Shown here: positions 41,601 through 48,200 of the stretch, piece by piece
Layout: every line of letters starts with the position of its first letter
Position numbering within the stretch: the stretch's first letter is position 1
Assembly: GCA_964491875.1 (NCBI GenBank)
Contig: CAZBIC010000006.1
Coordinates: 124,001-188,000, forward strand
Direction of reading: 5' to 3'
DNA from: JADJPG01 sp964491875
Lineage (GTDB): Bacteria; Verrucomicrobiota; Verrucomicrobiia; Limisphaerales; JADJPG01
DNA: 64,000 nt
The notes under the pieces: model-generated
Told to the model about the DNA's origin: nothing
What the model saw: only the letters and a program-made list of their open reading frames with translations
Databases searched by the model: none
Program-made: the position numbers and the translations under genes

Positions 41601-42040
41601 ATACCGGGCTCGACTACATCAAGCTTGGACAGACCAGCCCGACGTTGAGCGGCGGCGAGGCGCAACGCGTGAAGCTGGTGACGCATTTGCTGAGCGGATT
41701 GAAGCCAGGGCCGGAAATGCTCGAACTGCCCGGCCGCCAATCGACCGGCGCTGCGAAACGCAACTTGTTCATCCTCGAAGAGCCGACCATCGGCCTGCAC
41801 ATGTCGGACGTGCATCGGCTGGTGCAAGTCATTCAGCGTCTCGTCGACGCGGGGCATTCGGTTGTTGTCATCGAACACAACCTCGACCTGACTGCCGAAG
41901 CGGACTGGGTGATTGATCTTGGTCCGGAAGGCGGCGAAGCGGGCGGACTCCTTGTTGCCGAAGGCACACCGGAAGACGTGGCGAAAGTTCGCAGTTCGCA
42001 CACGGGAAAATTCCTGCGTAGTGTTTTAAGGACGAAATGA
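35699..42040 (+). CDS. uvrA: Double-length UvrA (two fused UvrA units)
   Basis: 2113 residues: two complete UvrA-like halves (about 1-1170 and 1180-2113). Four Walker A motifs lie near residues 38 (GLSGSGKSS), 734 (GVSGSGKTT), 1225 (GVSGSGKST) and 1784 (GVSGSGKST). Four LSGGE signatures lie near 525, 954, 1594 and 1983. Zinc modules appear in both halves (CAAC...CPAC, CERC...CPEC; CPKC...CPKC, CPEC...CETC). The protein recognises damaged DNA and loads UvrB. Tandem UvrA is known from Chlamydia at roughly 1790 residues; the extra length here is largely from repeats inserted in linkers, some of them long low-complexity strings. The ATGA overlap at 42037 couples it to the next gene. Confidence 0.9.
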   Translation: MTQSRSTDDAIRLRGVRHNNLKNFDLDIPIGKLTVITGLSGSGKSSLAFDTLFAEGQRRYIETFSPYARQFFDRMDKPQVDRIEGIPPAIAIEQRNAVRSTRSTVGTMTELCDYMKLLWPHLAQLYCKQCGQLVRAEPPAVVWEAIGKQYSVNSGSAECLVTFNLTLSDKLSLKDSLDLIAKQGYQRLLIGEQIVRIEDAPPLITDHCSLITVVQDRLKLAPANRARFTEACEQAYHFGKGQLTIFALGENSKPEIRNPKRYSSHFHCAACDLEYPEPTPALFSFNHPVGACPACKGFGRIISIDYNLAIPDRSKTLGDGAVKPWQTATGQECQIDLAKACKKHKVPMDVPFAEMSEAHQRFVIDGEPNYDSNDPANSWPRKWYGVKGYFRWLESKSYKMHVRVLLSRYRAYTTCEACDGKRLKPEALLYTLEQVNSKSVISNQSATVRADSLKTDSLITSLTLPDFYSLSIEQALAFVDELAANHSPQPNDPLTLALGEVRARLRYLVEVGLGYLTLDRPTRTLSGGETERVNLTTCLGTRLVNTLFVLDEPSVGLHPRDTARLVRILEQLRDTGNTVVVVEHEASVMRAADQIVDLGPGQGEKGGELVFCGSLDELMTSASSLTGLYLSGRKQIELPNCRPVVDLAGDVSRLTSSSAELALKEAMVPYGIEKKVISRSVISNQSGKATAATDSLNTASLITDHFLRITNATRHNLKNLSVEIPLGRFVALTGVSGSGKTTLVREVLMPALQAKLGSAASALAAKASDRMDSDDSDDEDSASAGSSSLISGWESLGQVVLVDQSPLGKTPRSNPVVYIGAFDDVRDLFAQTDLAKQRGLNGSAFSFNSGVGQCERCRGAGFEKIEMQFLSDIFIRCPECNGRRYREHILEVKLRSGTQNWSIADMLDATVDDALTFLMNFINVPAGRRALARLKLLQDVGLGYLRLGQPINTLSGGESQRLKLVSHLAETAAADSAANEKAHLTAKNTIAEVKDWLAKKRGKSVGETSALTPTLSPRRGSALNAPGQSKTADANDTITSAEDDSGFSKAAIAPPLPGGEGRGEGEPVTKQKRTLFLFDEPTTGLHFDDVRVLLQVFQRIVDAGHSVVVIEHNLDVIKSADWVVDLGPDAGERGGELVIAGTPEDVAECEASHTGSFLREVLQSSATGNEGARNRGSEKRIHTPHSLTTSLPHHPAAIAIHGAREHNLKNLSLEIPRGKFVVVTGVSGSGKSTLAFDLLFAEGQRRFLDSMNTYARQFVEQMARPDVDLITGLPPTVSIEQRTTRGGGKSTVATVTEVYHFFRLLFARLGTQFCPDCQLPVEAQTRDALAAGLQKDLKKRGDLLLLAPVVRNRKGFHTDVAEWAAKHGYKEIRADGKLYDTSKPFRLDRFKEHDVEIVVGVIDRKRKASADARTPQQLVEETLDLGKGTLFALDNHGKVTIHSTERACPKCARSFSPLDPKNFSYNSAQGWCPKCRGFGETFYIPDVERGANADSIEESWWSWANEREVCPDCHGARLKPESRAVRLVVSGTQSPTIDTFSQFAVAGAHDFFRKLKFKGRDAAIARDILPEIAERLKFLDEVGLGYLQLGRAVTTLSGGEAQRIRLAAQLGSNLSGVLYVLDEPTIGLHARDNEQLLAALHQLQSRGNSLVVVEHDEETMRRADYVIDLGPGAGVHGGTVVASGTLPELMRNKASITGRLLHELETKTYPTRGERRPVSASPAKAEEKGSEGEKGRRSRKPAPLGPSAPLPLCPSWLTLHHASVNNLKDLEVRFPLNRFVVVTGVSGSGKSTMVRECLLPAAERAVAKKPRSGKAKAGNARRSAEECHVTGFESLKAVYEVDQSPIGRTPRSTPATYVGFFDEIRALFAVTPEAKMRGYSASRFSFNSAQGRCPECEGSGVIKLEMNFLPPAFVKCETCDGKRFSRETLDIQYGGKNIAQVLDMSVEEAIEFFAAHQKILRPLQALHDTGLDYIKLGQTSPTLSGGEAQRVKLVTHLLSGLKPGPEMLELPGRQSTGAAKRNLFILEEPTIGLHMSDVHRLVQVIQRLVDAGHSVVVIEHNLDLTAEADWVIDLGPEGGEAGGLLVAEGTPEDVAKVRSSHTGKFLRSVLRTK
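36137..36333. repeat. CAGTAATCAGT-type inverted repeats in uvrA, copy 1
   Basis: Left arm 36137-36162 (CAGTAAACAGTGG core) and right arm 36302-36333 (CCACTGATTACTG core) are inverted with respect to each other and flank about 140 bases of normal UvrA sequence. The arms encode the alien peptides KQYSVNSG and LITDHCSLIT. Both insertions keep the frame. Confidence 0.75.
36450..36482. repeat. CGAAACCCGAAATC-type word repeat in uvrA
   Basis: Three near-identical words, CTCGAAACC, CGAAATC and CGAAACC, in a row. They encode SKPEIRNPKR just before the zinc-binding CAAC motif. It is single-sided: I see no inverted partner nearby. The reading frame is kept. Confidence 0.6.
37000..37079. repeat. CAGTAATCAGT-type inverted repeat in uvrA, copy 2
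   Basis: Left arm 37000-37031 (AGTCAGTAATCAGT core) and right arm 37047-37079 (ACTGATTCACTGATTAC core) with a 15-base loop. It encodes NSKSVISNQS, then DSLKTDSLITS, in the linker before the DFYSLSIEQAL segment. Confidence 0.75.
37719..37815. repeat. CAGTAATCAGT-type inverted repeat in uvrA, copy 3
   Basis: Left arm about 37719-37754 (TCAGTTATCAGTAATCAGT core) and right arm 37774-37815 (CACTGATTACTGACCAC core), with a short GC-rich loop. It encodes KKVISRSVISNQS and DSLNTASLITDH immediately before the second ATPase of half 1. Confidence 0.75.
38726..38893. repeat. Long CCCTCACCCCGACCC inverted repeat in uvrA
   Basis: Arms 38726-38764 and 38855-38893 are 39 bases and nearly perfect complements; about 90 bases lie between. 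The arms encode ALTPTLSPRRGSA and PPLPGGEGRGEGE, strings I have seen in unrelated proteins of other bacteria. The element sits between the signature and Walker B segments (FLFDEPTTGL) of the second ATPase. Confidence 0.85.
39206..39278. repeat. GGGAGTGAG/CTCACTCCC inverted repeat in uvrA
   Basis: Left arm 39206-39231 carries GGGGGAGTGAG; right arm 39244-39278 carries repeated CACTCCC and CTCACC words. It forms the linker between the two UvrA halves and encodes a Ser/Thr/Pro/His-rich peptide. Confidence 0.7.
40870..40959. repeat. GGGGCGGAGGAGC/GCTCCTCTGCCCC inverted repeat in uvrA
   Basis: Left arm about 40870-40912 (AAAGGGAGTGAAGGAGAAAA then GGGGCGGAGGAGC) and right arm 40922-40959 (GCTCCCCTC, GCTCCTCTGCCCCTTTG). 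It encodes a Lys/Glu/Gly/Arg-rich then Pro/Leu-rich linker ahead of the fourth ATPase. Confidence 0.7.
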
Positions 42041-42975
42041 GAGTCGCGATTCTGCTGTGCGGTGTCCTGCTGGCTGGCTGCGTTTCGAGCAGCAAAAAGG
42101 AATCAGCGCGCCTACCTGAACCGCCCGCGATGCCGCGTCGGCAAATCGCCCCGACGCCTTTTCCAGAAGGTTCCGCCTTGGTCGAGCTCACGAATCGTGA
42201 TGTGCGCGCGACGTTATTTCTGCCGGCGAACTGGAAACACACTCCGGCGACCGGCGTGCAGCTGGTCGTGCACTTCCACACGATCGCGTGGTTCACGATT
42301 CAGGAACACGTCCGTCGCGGCTCATCGGTGCCGCTGCTGAACTTCGCGCTCGGTGAAGGCTCGGCGACTTACGCGAAGCCGTTTCTCGATCCGGCGCGTT
42401 TTCAGGAATGGCTCCGCCTCGTGGAGGTCGCACTGGCGGAACGAGACGCGACCGCTGAGCGGATCACGCGCGTCGACGTATCCAGTTTCAGCGCGGGCTA
42501 CGGAGCAGTGCGGGAGATCGTGAAGCTGGAGACGAATCGGCACGTCATCCAGCGCATCGTCCTGTGCGACTCGCTTTACGGTGGTTTGGTGGATACGAGC
42601 GCCGCGTTGGATCATCGGAAGGTGACTCCGGAGCATGTCGAGCCGTGGGTGCCATTCGCGCAGGCTGCGGCGCGGGGCGAGAAGACTTTTCTCCTGACGA
42701 CATCCGACGTGCCGACGCCGCGTTATGCCAGCACGCGGGAATGTGGTGATGCGCTGGCGGCGGCGGTCGGAGGGACATTCCTCGCCGTTCCGCCGGGGTC
42801 GACTCCGGCGACGAACGATCCGGAGTTTCCGTTGCAACGCCGCGCGGATCTTGACGGCTTTCACATTTGGAACTACGCCGGCACGAATGCACAGGCGCAC
42901 CTCACCCACGTCCGTCATGTCGCGGACCTGTGGCGGGCACTCGATGCAGCGGTTCATTCTGCAGTCCGTCGGTGA
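42037..42975 (+). CDS. Lipoprotein with alpha/beta-hydrolase-like fold
   Basis: 312 residues. Signal peptide with lipobox (LLCGVLLAGC), so it is lipidated at Cys15 or so. The body contains VQLVVHFHTIAWF, a nucleophile-elbow-like SSFSAGYGAVREI (S-F-S-A-G), and a late His in GFHIWNYAG. This fits an alpha/beta hydrolase, probably an esterase, at the membrane. The start overlaps the uvrA stop by ATGA, an unusual partner for a repair gene. The substrate is unknown. Confidence 0.65.
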   Translation: MRVAILLCGVLLAGCVSSSKKESARLPEPPAMPRRQIAPTPFPEGSALVELTNRDVRATLFLPANWKHTPATGVQLVVHFHTIAWFTIQEHVRRGSSVPLLNFALGEGSATYAKPFLDPARFQEWLRLVEVALAERDATAERITRVDVSSFSAGYGAVREIVKLETNRHVIQRIVLCDSLYGGLVDTSAALDHRKVTPEHVEPWVPFAQAAARGEKTFLLTTSDVPTPRYASTRECGDALAAAVGGTFLAVPPGSTPATNDPEFPLQRRADLDGFHIWNYAGTNAQAHLTHVRHVADLWRALDAAVHSAVRR

Positions 42976-43023
42976 AGAAAGTGGTTTTGCCCGACGGACT
43001 TTCCTCCGAAAACAGATGAAACG

Positions 43024-43527
43024 ATGAGCGACCCTTACGAGGAAATCGTGAACGGCGAACGCGTGCTGCGGCTGCCGCCGCGTGTGCGGCACGAGGAGAT
43101 TCTGGCGCGTTTGCATAAGCGCGTCGCGGGAGCGACAGCAAGTTTGGTGACGACCAAGATGTTGCCGCCGCGCACTCGTTTGAACTTCTCGGCTGAGAAT
43201 GCCTTTTGTCCGGACCTCGCGCTGGTGACGGCGGCGACGGACAAGGTATGGCTGGTGGCCGAGGTGATTAGTTCGGATGACCATCATGCCGACACGGTGG
43301 AGAAGAAATCCGTTTACGAGGAACTCAAACTGCCGCGGCTGTGGATGATCGACCCACGCTACGATAATGTGGAGGTCTACCACGGCACGCCGTACGGGCT
43401 TTCGCTGAAGCGTGTGCTGGCCGGACGCGAGCTGCTGACCGAAGGCCTGCTGCCGGGATTCCAGTTCGCCATCCACGAGCTCTTCGCGGGAAGCGCGACC
43501 GGCGAGCCGGGCCGCTACGATTTTTAG
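43024..43527 (+). CDS. Uma2 family (DUF820) putative endonuclease
   Basis: 167 residues with the PD-(D/E)XK features of the Uma2 family: FCPDLALVT, WLVAEVISSDDHHADTVEKKSVYEELKLPRLWMIDPRYDNVEVY. The Asp of PDLALV and Glu-x-Lys-like EVIS...K residues form the predicted nuclease centre. These proteins are plentiful in cyanobacteria and the PVC group, and their biological role is unknown. It starts 48 bases after the lipoprotein gene. Confidence 0.75.
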   Translation: MSDPYEEIVNGERVLRLPPRVRHEEILARLHKRVAGATASLVTTKMLPPRTRLNFSAENAFCPDLALVTAATDKVWLVAEVISSDDHHADTVEKKSVYEELKLPRLWMIDPRYDNVEVYHGTPYGLSLKRVLAGRELLTEGLLPGFQFAIHELFAGSATGEPGRYDF

Positions 43528-43549
43528 GAACTGGCCGAATTGCATCCCG

Positions 43550-43951
43550 GTGCGAATCGCGCTACTTCCTATCCGCCCCGTGAGCCGGAATCTGGAACAA
43601 CTGCAAGCCGACGCCCAATCGGTGGTCGAGGAAACCCTCGCCGCCCTGCCCCTTCCTGTCCGCCAGCGGGCCGCGAGCCTGCCGGTCACCTACGACGCCC
43701 GGCCGCAGCAATGGCTTCTGGATGACGGTTACGATTCGGACCTCCTCGGGCTCTTCGTCGGTTCCGCCATTGCGGAAGCCGAGGATTGCCCGCTCCCGCC
43801 GCAGATCATCCTGTTTATCGAGAACATCTGGGATTTTGCCGAGGAGGACTCCGAGATTTTCCGGGAGGAGATTCGAACCACTTACCTGCACGAGCTGGGT
43901 CATTATCTGGGGCTGGACGAGATCGATCTGGAGGAACGCGGGCTGGACTAG
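43550..43951 (+). CDS. Minimal zincin metallopeptidase-like protein
   Basis: 133 residues, GTG start. It carries a zinc protease motif HELGHYLGLDEIDLEERGLD (HExxH plus downstream Glu/Asp), as in the minimal MMP-like family (DUF1025). The N-terminal part is helical and acidic (QADAQSVVEETLAALP). Metallopeptidases of this family are cytoplasmic and poorly characterised. It is followed by rpmB on the same strand. Confidence 0.75.
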   Translation: MRIALLPIRPVSRNLEQLQADAQSVVEETLAALPLPVRQRAASLPVTYDARPQQWLLDDGYDSDLLGLFVGSAIAEAEDCPLPPQIILFIENIWDFAEEDSEIFREEIRTTYLHELGHYLGLDEIDLEERGLD

Positions 43952-44065
43952 GCACCGGCTGGACACGCTGAAACCGGGTCAGACAATCAAACACTTCAAA
44001 ATAAGTGCTTGCCAGAAAGGGAATGGTTGATACCTTCTCCGCTCCTTTAATAAGAAAGATATTGT

Positions 44066-44341
44066 ATGGGTAGAATTTGTGAACTGACTGGCAAGGCCCC
44101 GATCAAGGGCAGCAAGATCTGGCGCAGTGGTAAGTCGAAGAAGTCCGGCGGTATCGGTACCCATGTGACCGCGATTACCAAGCGCCGTTTCATGCCGAAC
44201 TTGCAGCGCGTGAAGGCGATCATCGACGGCGAAGTCCGCTATGTGCGCGTGACCGCAAGCGCCTTGAAGAAGGGTCTCGTCACCAAGGCTCCCAAGCGCA
44301 CTTGGAAGAAGGAAGACGCGAAAACCAAGGCCAAGGCCTAG
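44066..44341 (+). CDS. rpmB: 50S ribosomal protein bL28
   Basis: 91 residues with the bL28 pattern: GRICELTGKAPIKGSK, KRRFMPNLQRVKAI, VRVTASALKKGLVTKAPKR and a Lys-rich tail. No zinc cysteines, so this is the Cys-minus form. It is a structural component of the large ribosomal subunit. A strong terminator follows. Confidence 0.95.
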   Translation: MGRICELTGKAPIKGSKIWRSGKSKKSGGIGTHVTAITKRRFMPNLQRVKAIIDGEVRYVRVTASALKKGLVTKAPKRTWKKEDAKTKAKA

Positions 44342-44367
44342 TTTTCACCTCCATTACTTTTGAAGAG

Positions 44368-44394
44368 GGCGGGGTGAATCACCCCGCCTTTTTT
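44368..44394 (+). terminator. Rho-independent terminator of rpmB
   Basis: Stem GGCGGGGTG (44368-44376) pairs with CACCCCGCC (44380-44388), three-base loop AAT, followed by TTTTTTA. It ends rpmB transcription and lies against the convergent smpB stop. Confidence 0.9.
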
Positions 44395-44848
44395 ATTTCC
44401 CCTTGAAGCGGTGCATGGTCGCCCGCTTGGTCTCGCGGTCGGCATCCCGCTTCTTCATGTCCTCCCGCTTGTCGAACTGCACCTTGCCCTTCCCCACGCC
44501 GAGCTGGACCTTCACCTTGCCATTCTTCCAATAGAGGGAAAGCGCCAGAATCGCGTTGCCCTTGACCGACGCCAGCCCGAACAGCTTCCGAATCTCCGAC
44601 TTGTGCAGGAGTAGTTTGCGGACGCCCTTGGGCTGGTGGTTCTGGAGGTTGCCGAAGGAATATTCGTCGATGTGAGCGTTGTGGAGAAACACCTGATCAT
44701 TCTCCACCCGGGCGAAGGCGTCGTTGATCTGACCCTTGCCCGCCCGAAGCGCCTTCACCTCGGTGCCCTGCAGCACGATGCCCGCTTCAAAAGTGTCCAG
44801 GATGTGATAATCCCGGCGGGCTTTTGGATTGGTCACGATGTCGGCCAT
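44393..44848 (-). CDS. smpB: SsrA-binding protein SmpB
   Basis: 151 residues with the SmpB barrel: KARRDYHILDTFEAGIVLQGTEVKALRAGKGQINDAF, VFLHNAHIDEYSFGN, RKLLLHKSEIRKL, YWKNGKVKVQLGVGKGKVQFDKRE and a basic tail (KRATMHRFKGK). It binds tmRNA for ribosome rescue. It converges with rpmB and lies behind a terminator of rpoZ. Confidence 0.95.
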   Translation of the reverse strand: MADIVTNPKARRDYHILDTFEAGIVLQGTEVKALRAGKGQINDAFARVENDQVFLHNAHIDEYSFGNLQNHQPKGVRKLLLHKSEIRKLFGLASVKGNAILALSLYWKNGKVKVQLGVGKGKVQFDKREDMKKRDADRETKRATMHRFKGK

Positions 44849-44857
44849 AAGACAAAA

Positions 44858-44883
44858 CAGCCAGAAGGTCGCCCTTCTGGCTG
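44858..44883 (-). terminator. Rho-independent terminator between rpoZ and smpB
   Basis: On the minus strand CAGCCAGAAGG pairs with CCTTCTGGCTG across a four-base loop, followed by TTTTGTCTT. It should end rpoZ transcription ahead of smpB. Confidence 0.85.
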
Positions 44884-44918
44884 GGAGAAACCCGGTTTAG
44901 GCGGGTTCGAAAAGCTGC

Positions 44919-45173
44919 TTAACCGCGCTTCTTCTTCTTGGAAGTCGGTTCGACAAGCGGCACTTCCTCAGGGAATTCCCAGCCCATCTTGTCTTCGATG
45001 ATTTCAGCCAGCGCAATGTCCGCCGCGCCCATGCCGGTGGTGTCATTGAGAAGCGGACGGCTCATCGCACCGCCTCCGGCATTCAACTGCCGCACCCGTC
45101 GTGAGACCAAGTTAATGAGAGTGTTGGGGCTTCCGACCTTCGCCAACGCCTGTTTGCACAATTCGCTGTTCAC
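44919..45173 (-). CDS. rpoZ: RNA polymerase omega subunit-like protein
   Basis: 84 residues. LVSRRVRQLNAGGGAMSRPLL and ADIALAEIIEDKMGWE match the omega core, where RR.RQ and the A.EI. helix contact beta-prime. The C-terminal KKKKRG tail is typical of omega proteins in this phylum. It assists RNA polymerase assembly. Confidence 0.8.
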   Translation of the reverse strand: MNSELCKQALAKVGSPNTLINLVSRRVRQLNAGGGAMSRPLLNDTTGMGAADIALAEIIEDKMGWEFPEEVPLVEPTSKKKKRG

Positions 45174-45274
45174 GTTTTTCTCAGTTCAATTTCCAGTAGA
45201 GCGTGGAAGGTAATGGCCCCAGCCTAGGAAGCAATAGAAAAACTGGGGCTCATTCAAGGGTCAAAACCCACGGT

Positions 45275-48200
45275 TTAGCGGACCAGAAGGCTCAAACTCT
45301 CCGAGTGACTGTTGAACTCGGGGGCATACATGCACTGAATCTCCGCCACGCCGGTCTGATACTGGCCGCGATGCTGGACGCGCGTGGAGTATTCGAACAC
45401 GTAAACGCCCTTCGGCAGGTAATCGATGAAGAAGTGGCTCGCGGTGTCGCGGGTGGATTCGTAGTAGCCGAGGCCGTCCTGATACTTGTAACGGCTCAGG
45501 ACGTTCACTGGCTCAGTTCCGCTGCCGCGCTGGTCTTTAAGGTGGACGTATTCCATGTCGCGGTCCACGCGCAACTCGATACGCACGACGAGTTCATCGC
45601 CAACCTGCACCGCGCCTTTGACGGGTTCCAGCGTCGGACCTTTCTTGGTGTTCACCTTTGTGTAGAGCGACTTCTTGAGCTTGAGCGGCGTGCCGGTGTG
45701 AGGCGTGACTTTGCTCATGTCTTCGAGGTATTGCCAATGGACGCTGCCCCATGCGACACCGTCGTCGAGCTTCTTTACCGTGATCTCGCCGAGCTTCGGC
45801 TTGATCTCGGACGCGGTGAAACGTTTCTCGTAGAAACCAGTGCCGGCCTCGACCGGAGTGCCGGTCCCCGACCCGGCGCGTGCAGGCTTGGTGTCCGGCG
45901 CACCTCCGCGCTTCGGCGTCACATTCATTCCGCCCACCGTCACCTCCACCAACGCATCGCTCGCCAGAATATCCTTCCCGCGCAGCAGCAGCGCATAGAC
46001 CGCGTCCGCCGTCGCCTTCGTCGTCTTCCAATCCTGCGTCTGCTTCTGTTTGAGCAACCACACGCGGCATTCCTCGACCGCCGCCTTGTCGCCCATCACC
46101 TCGTCGAAGGCTTCGATCATCAACGCCTGCGTTTCGATGGGTGCGCGATACCACCACCAGCTCAATTCCGTCTCGCGCCAGAACATCCCCATCTCCTCGT
46201 TCGTCACGCTGCGTTCCTTGATCGAGCGCAGGATGTCCTTCGGCGTCGCGTCGGCGAACTTGTTGAACGCATTGAACCGCTGCAACGCCAGCGCGAGATG
46301 ACCCTGCGACTGCCGGTTGTCCACCTTCAGCCAGTGCTTGCGCGACTGCGCGAGGAAGAAGTCCACCGCCTTGCGATGCGGCGCGGCGACCGGTGTGTCC
46401 TTCAGGAAGAAACTGCGCCCGTAGAGATACAACGCATCCGTCGCGCTCGGGACATACTTCTCCGGCTCGGGCCACTTCTGGATGCGTTCGTAGTGCTCCG
46501 TCATCCAGCCGTCGAGCCGGTTGAGTGAACGCAGCGCCGGTGCGACATCCAGCTCCGCGCCGAGATGCCGCATGCGTCCGAAGCCCGTCGTGATGTAGAG
46601 CGTGATGTAATCGTTGCCCGGGCCGCCAGGAAACCACGGCCATGCGCCGTCGCCGAGCTGCATCTCCGCGAGCTTCGCGAACGTCCGCTCCGTTTCGTTG
46701 TCCAGCCGGTTTGCGTCGAAGAGAATCCCGACGTTGCGCCGCGCCTGGCTTTCGTTGTTCGCCTGTCGCAGCCACGGAGTCTCCTCCACCATCACGCTCT
46801 TCAAGTCCTGGTTCTTTTCCAGCGGCGAATCGAGCGCGGGCGTTCCCTTCCACTGATCGAACACGCGACGAATCTTCGGGTCGCTGTTCGCGATGAAGCG
46901 CGCGAGCGCATTCGCGTAAAGCCGGTTGAACGTCTGCTCCGTGCATTCGTGCGGATACTCCATCAGGTAGGGCAACGCCATCACCGCATACCACGATGGA
47001 TTCGAGACCATCTGCACGACGTAGTTCTGATGCACGAGCGAGCCGGACTTGCCGGACTTCAGCAGCTTCTCGAACTCGAACTTCTTCGTCACCGCGCCGC
47101 CCGCCTTGCCACGAATCGGCAGTTGCAAAGACTCCGTCACGAAGATGCGCCGCGACAGCACGGGCAGATAACCTTCCTCGCCGTCGGAAACTTTCCCCGT
47201 CGAAGCCACCGCCTTGTAAGTGAGGAACGGCGCGCCATCTGGCACCTTGATGCGCCATGAGTAGCTGCGCGATTCCTTCGCCGGAATGTCGAAGTCGAGC
47301 TCCGGCTTCGCGTTACTCAGCAGCTTGTCCGCGCTCTGTTCGTTCTGCGCGTCGTTGAACGAAAGCCGCACGCGACCCTGCTGGCGCGCGGCCGTCTGGT
47401 TCGACACCTTCACCGTGAACTCCAGCGTGTCGCCCTCACGCAGGAAACGCGGCGGGTTCGGCTGCACCATCAGGTCCTTAGCCGTGACCGTCTTGCCGTC
47501 GAGGAAACCGGAGCGCAACTGCCGGTCGTGCGCGAAGCCCATGAACTTCCACTGCGTGAGCGCCTCCGGCATCGTGAACTGCATCTTCACCACACCATTG
47601 CTGTCCGCGAGGAGCTGCGGGAAGAAGAACGCTGTCTCGTTCAGGTTGCGACGTGCGGTGACTTGGGAGAGATCGGGCTTCGGGGCAACTCCACCGCGCC
47701 CGCCCGCGGCATCTCCTTCGTTTTTTTCGTCGGAGAGAGAGCTACGCGCCGCTTTTTGTTTGGCCTCGCCAGCGGCGCCCGCCACCGAAAAGTTCGCTTC
47801 CGCCATCGATAGTGCCGCAGGTGCGGGCATCGCGGCATCCATCGCAACTCCAAGCGACATCTCGGGCGCAGCGCCACGATAGAACCGCTCTCGCCTTCCA
47901 AATTGGTAGCCCCAGAAGTTCGCGACCAAGTCAGCCGGAAACTGCCGGTAACGCAAATCCACGTTCTCGTAACCACGCCCCCACGAGCCACGCAAATGCT
48001 GAAAACCCTTCATCACGTTGGCAAAGCTTCCGCCGCGCTGTGAATAGTCGTAACGGAAAATGCCGAACTGATTCATCCAGTAATGCTGCGCGAACTGATC
48101 CAGCGAGGCGTCGTAAAGCGCCGCGACCAATTCGGCTCCATCCCGGTGAGGCGTAGCCTCGTCGTTCCCTGCCTTCGTCGCCGCGTTCGACACCACCAGC

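Noticed and set aside
35699..42040. uvrA as an assembly fusion of two genes
   Set aside because: The frame is continuous through the linker and all eight ATPase motifs are intact; tandem UvrA is known in this group.
45203..47260. Plus-strand frames opposite the alpha-2-macroglobulin gene
   Set aside because: Antisense to a gene with intact thioester and MG-domain motifs.
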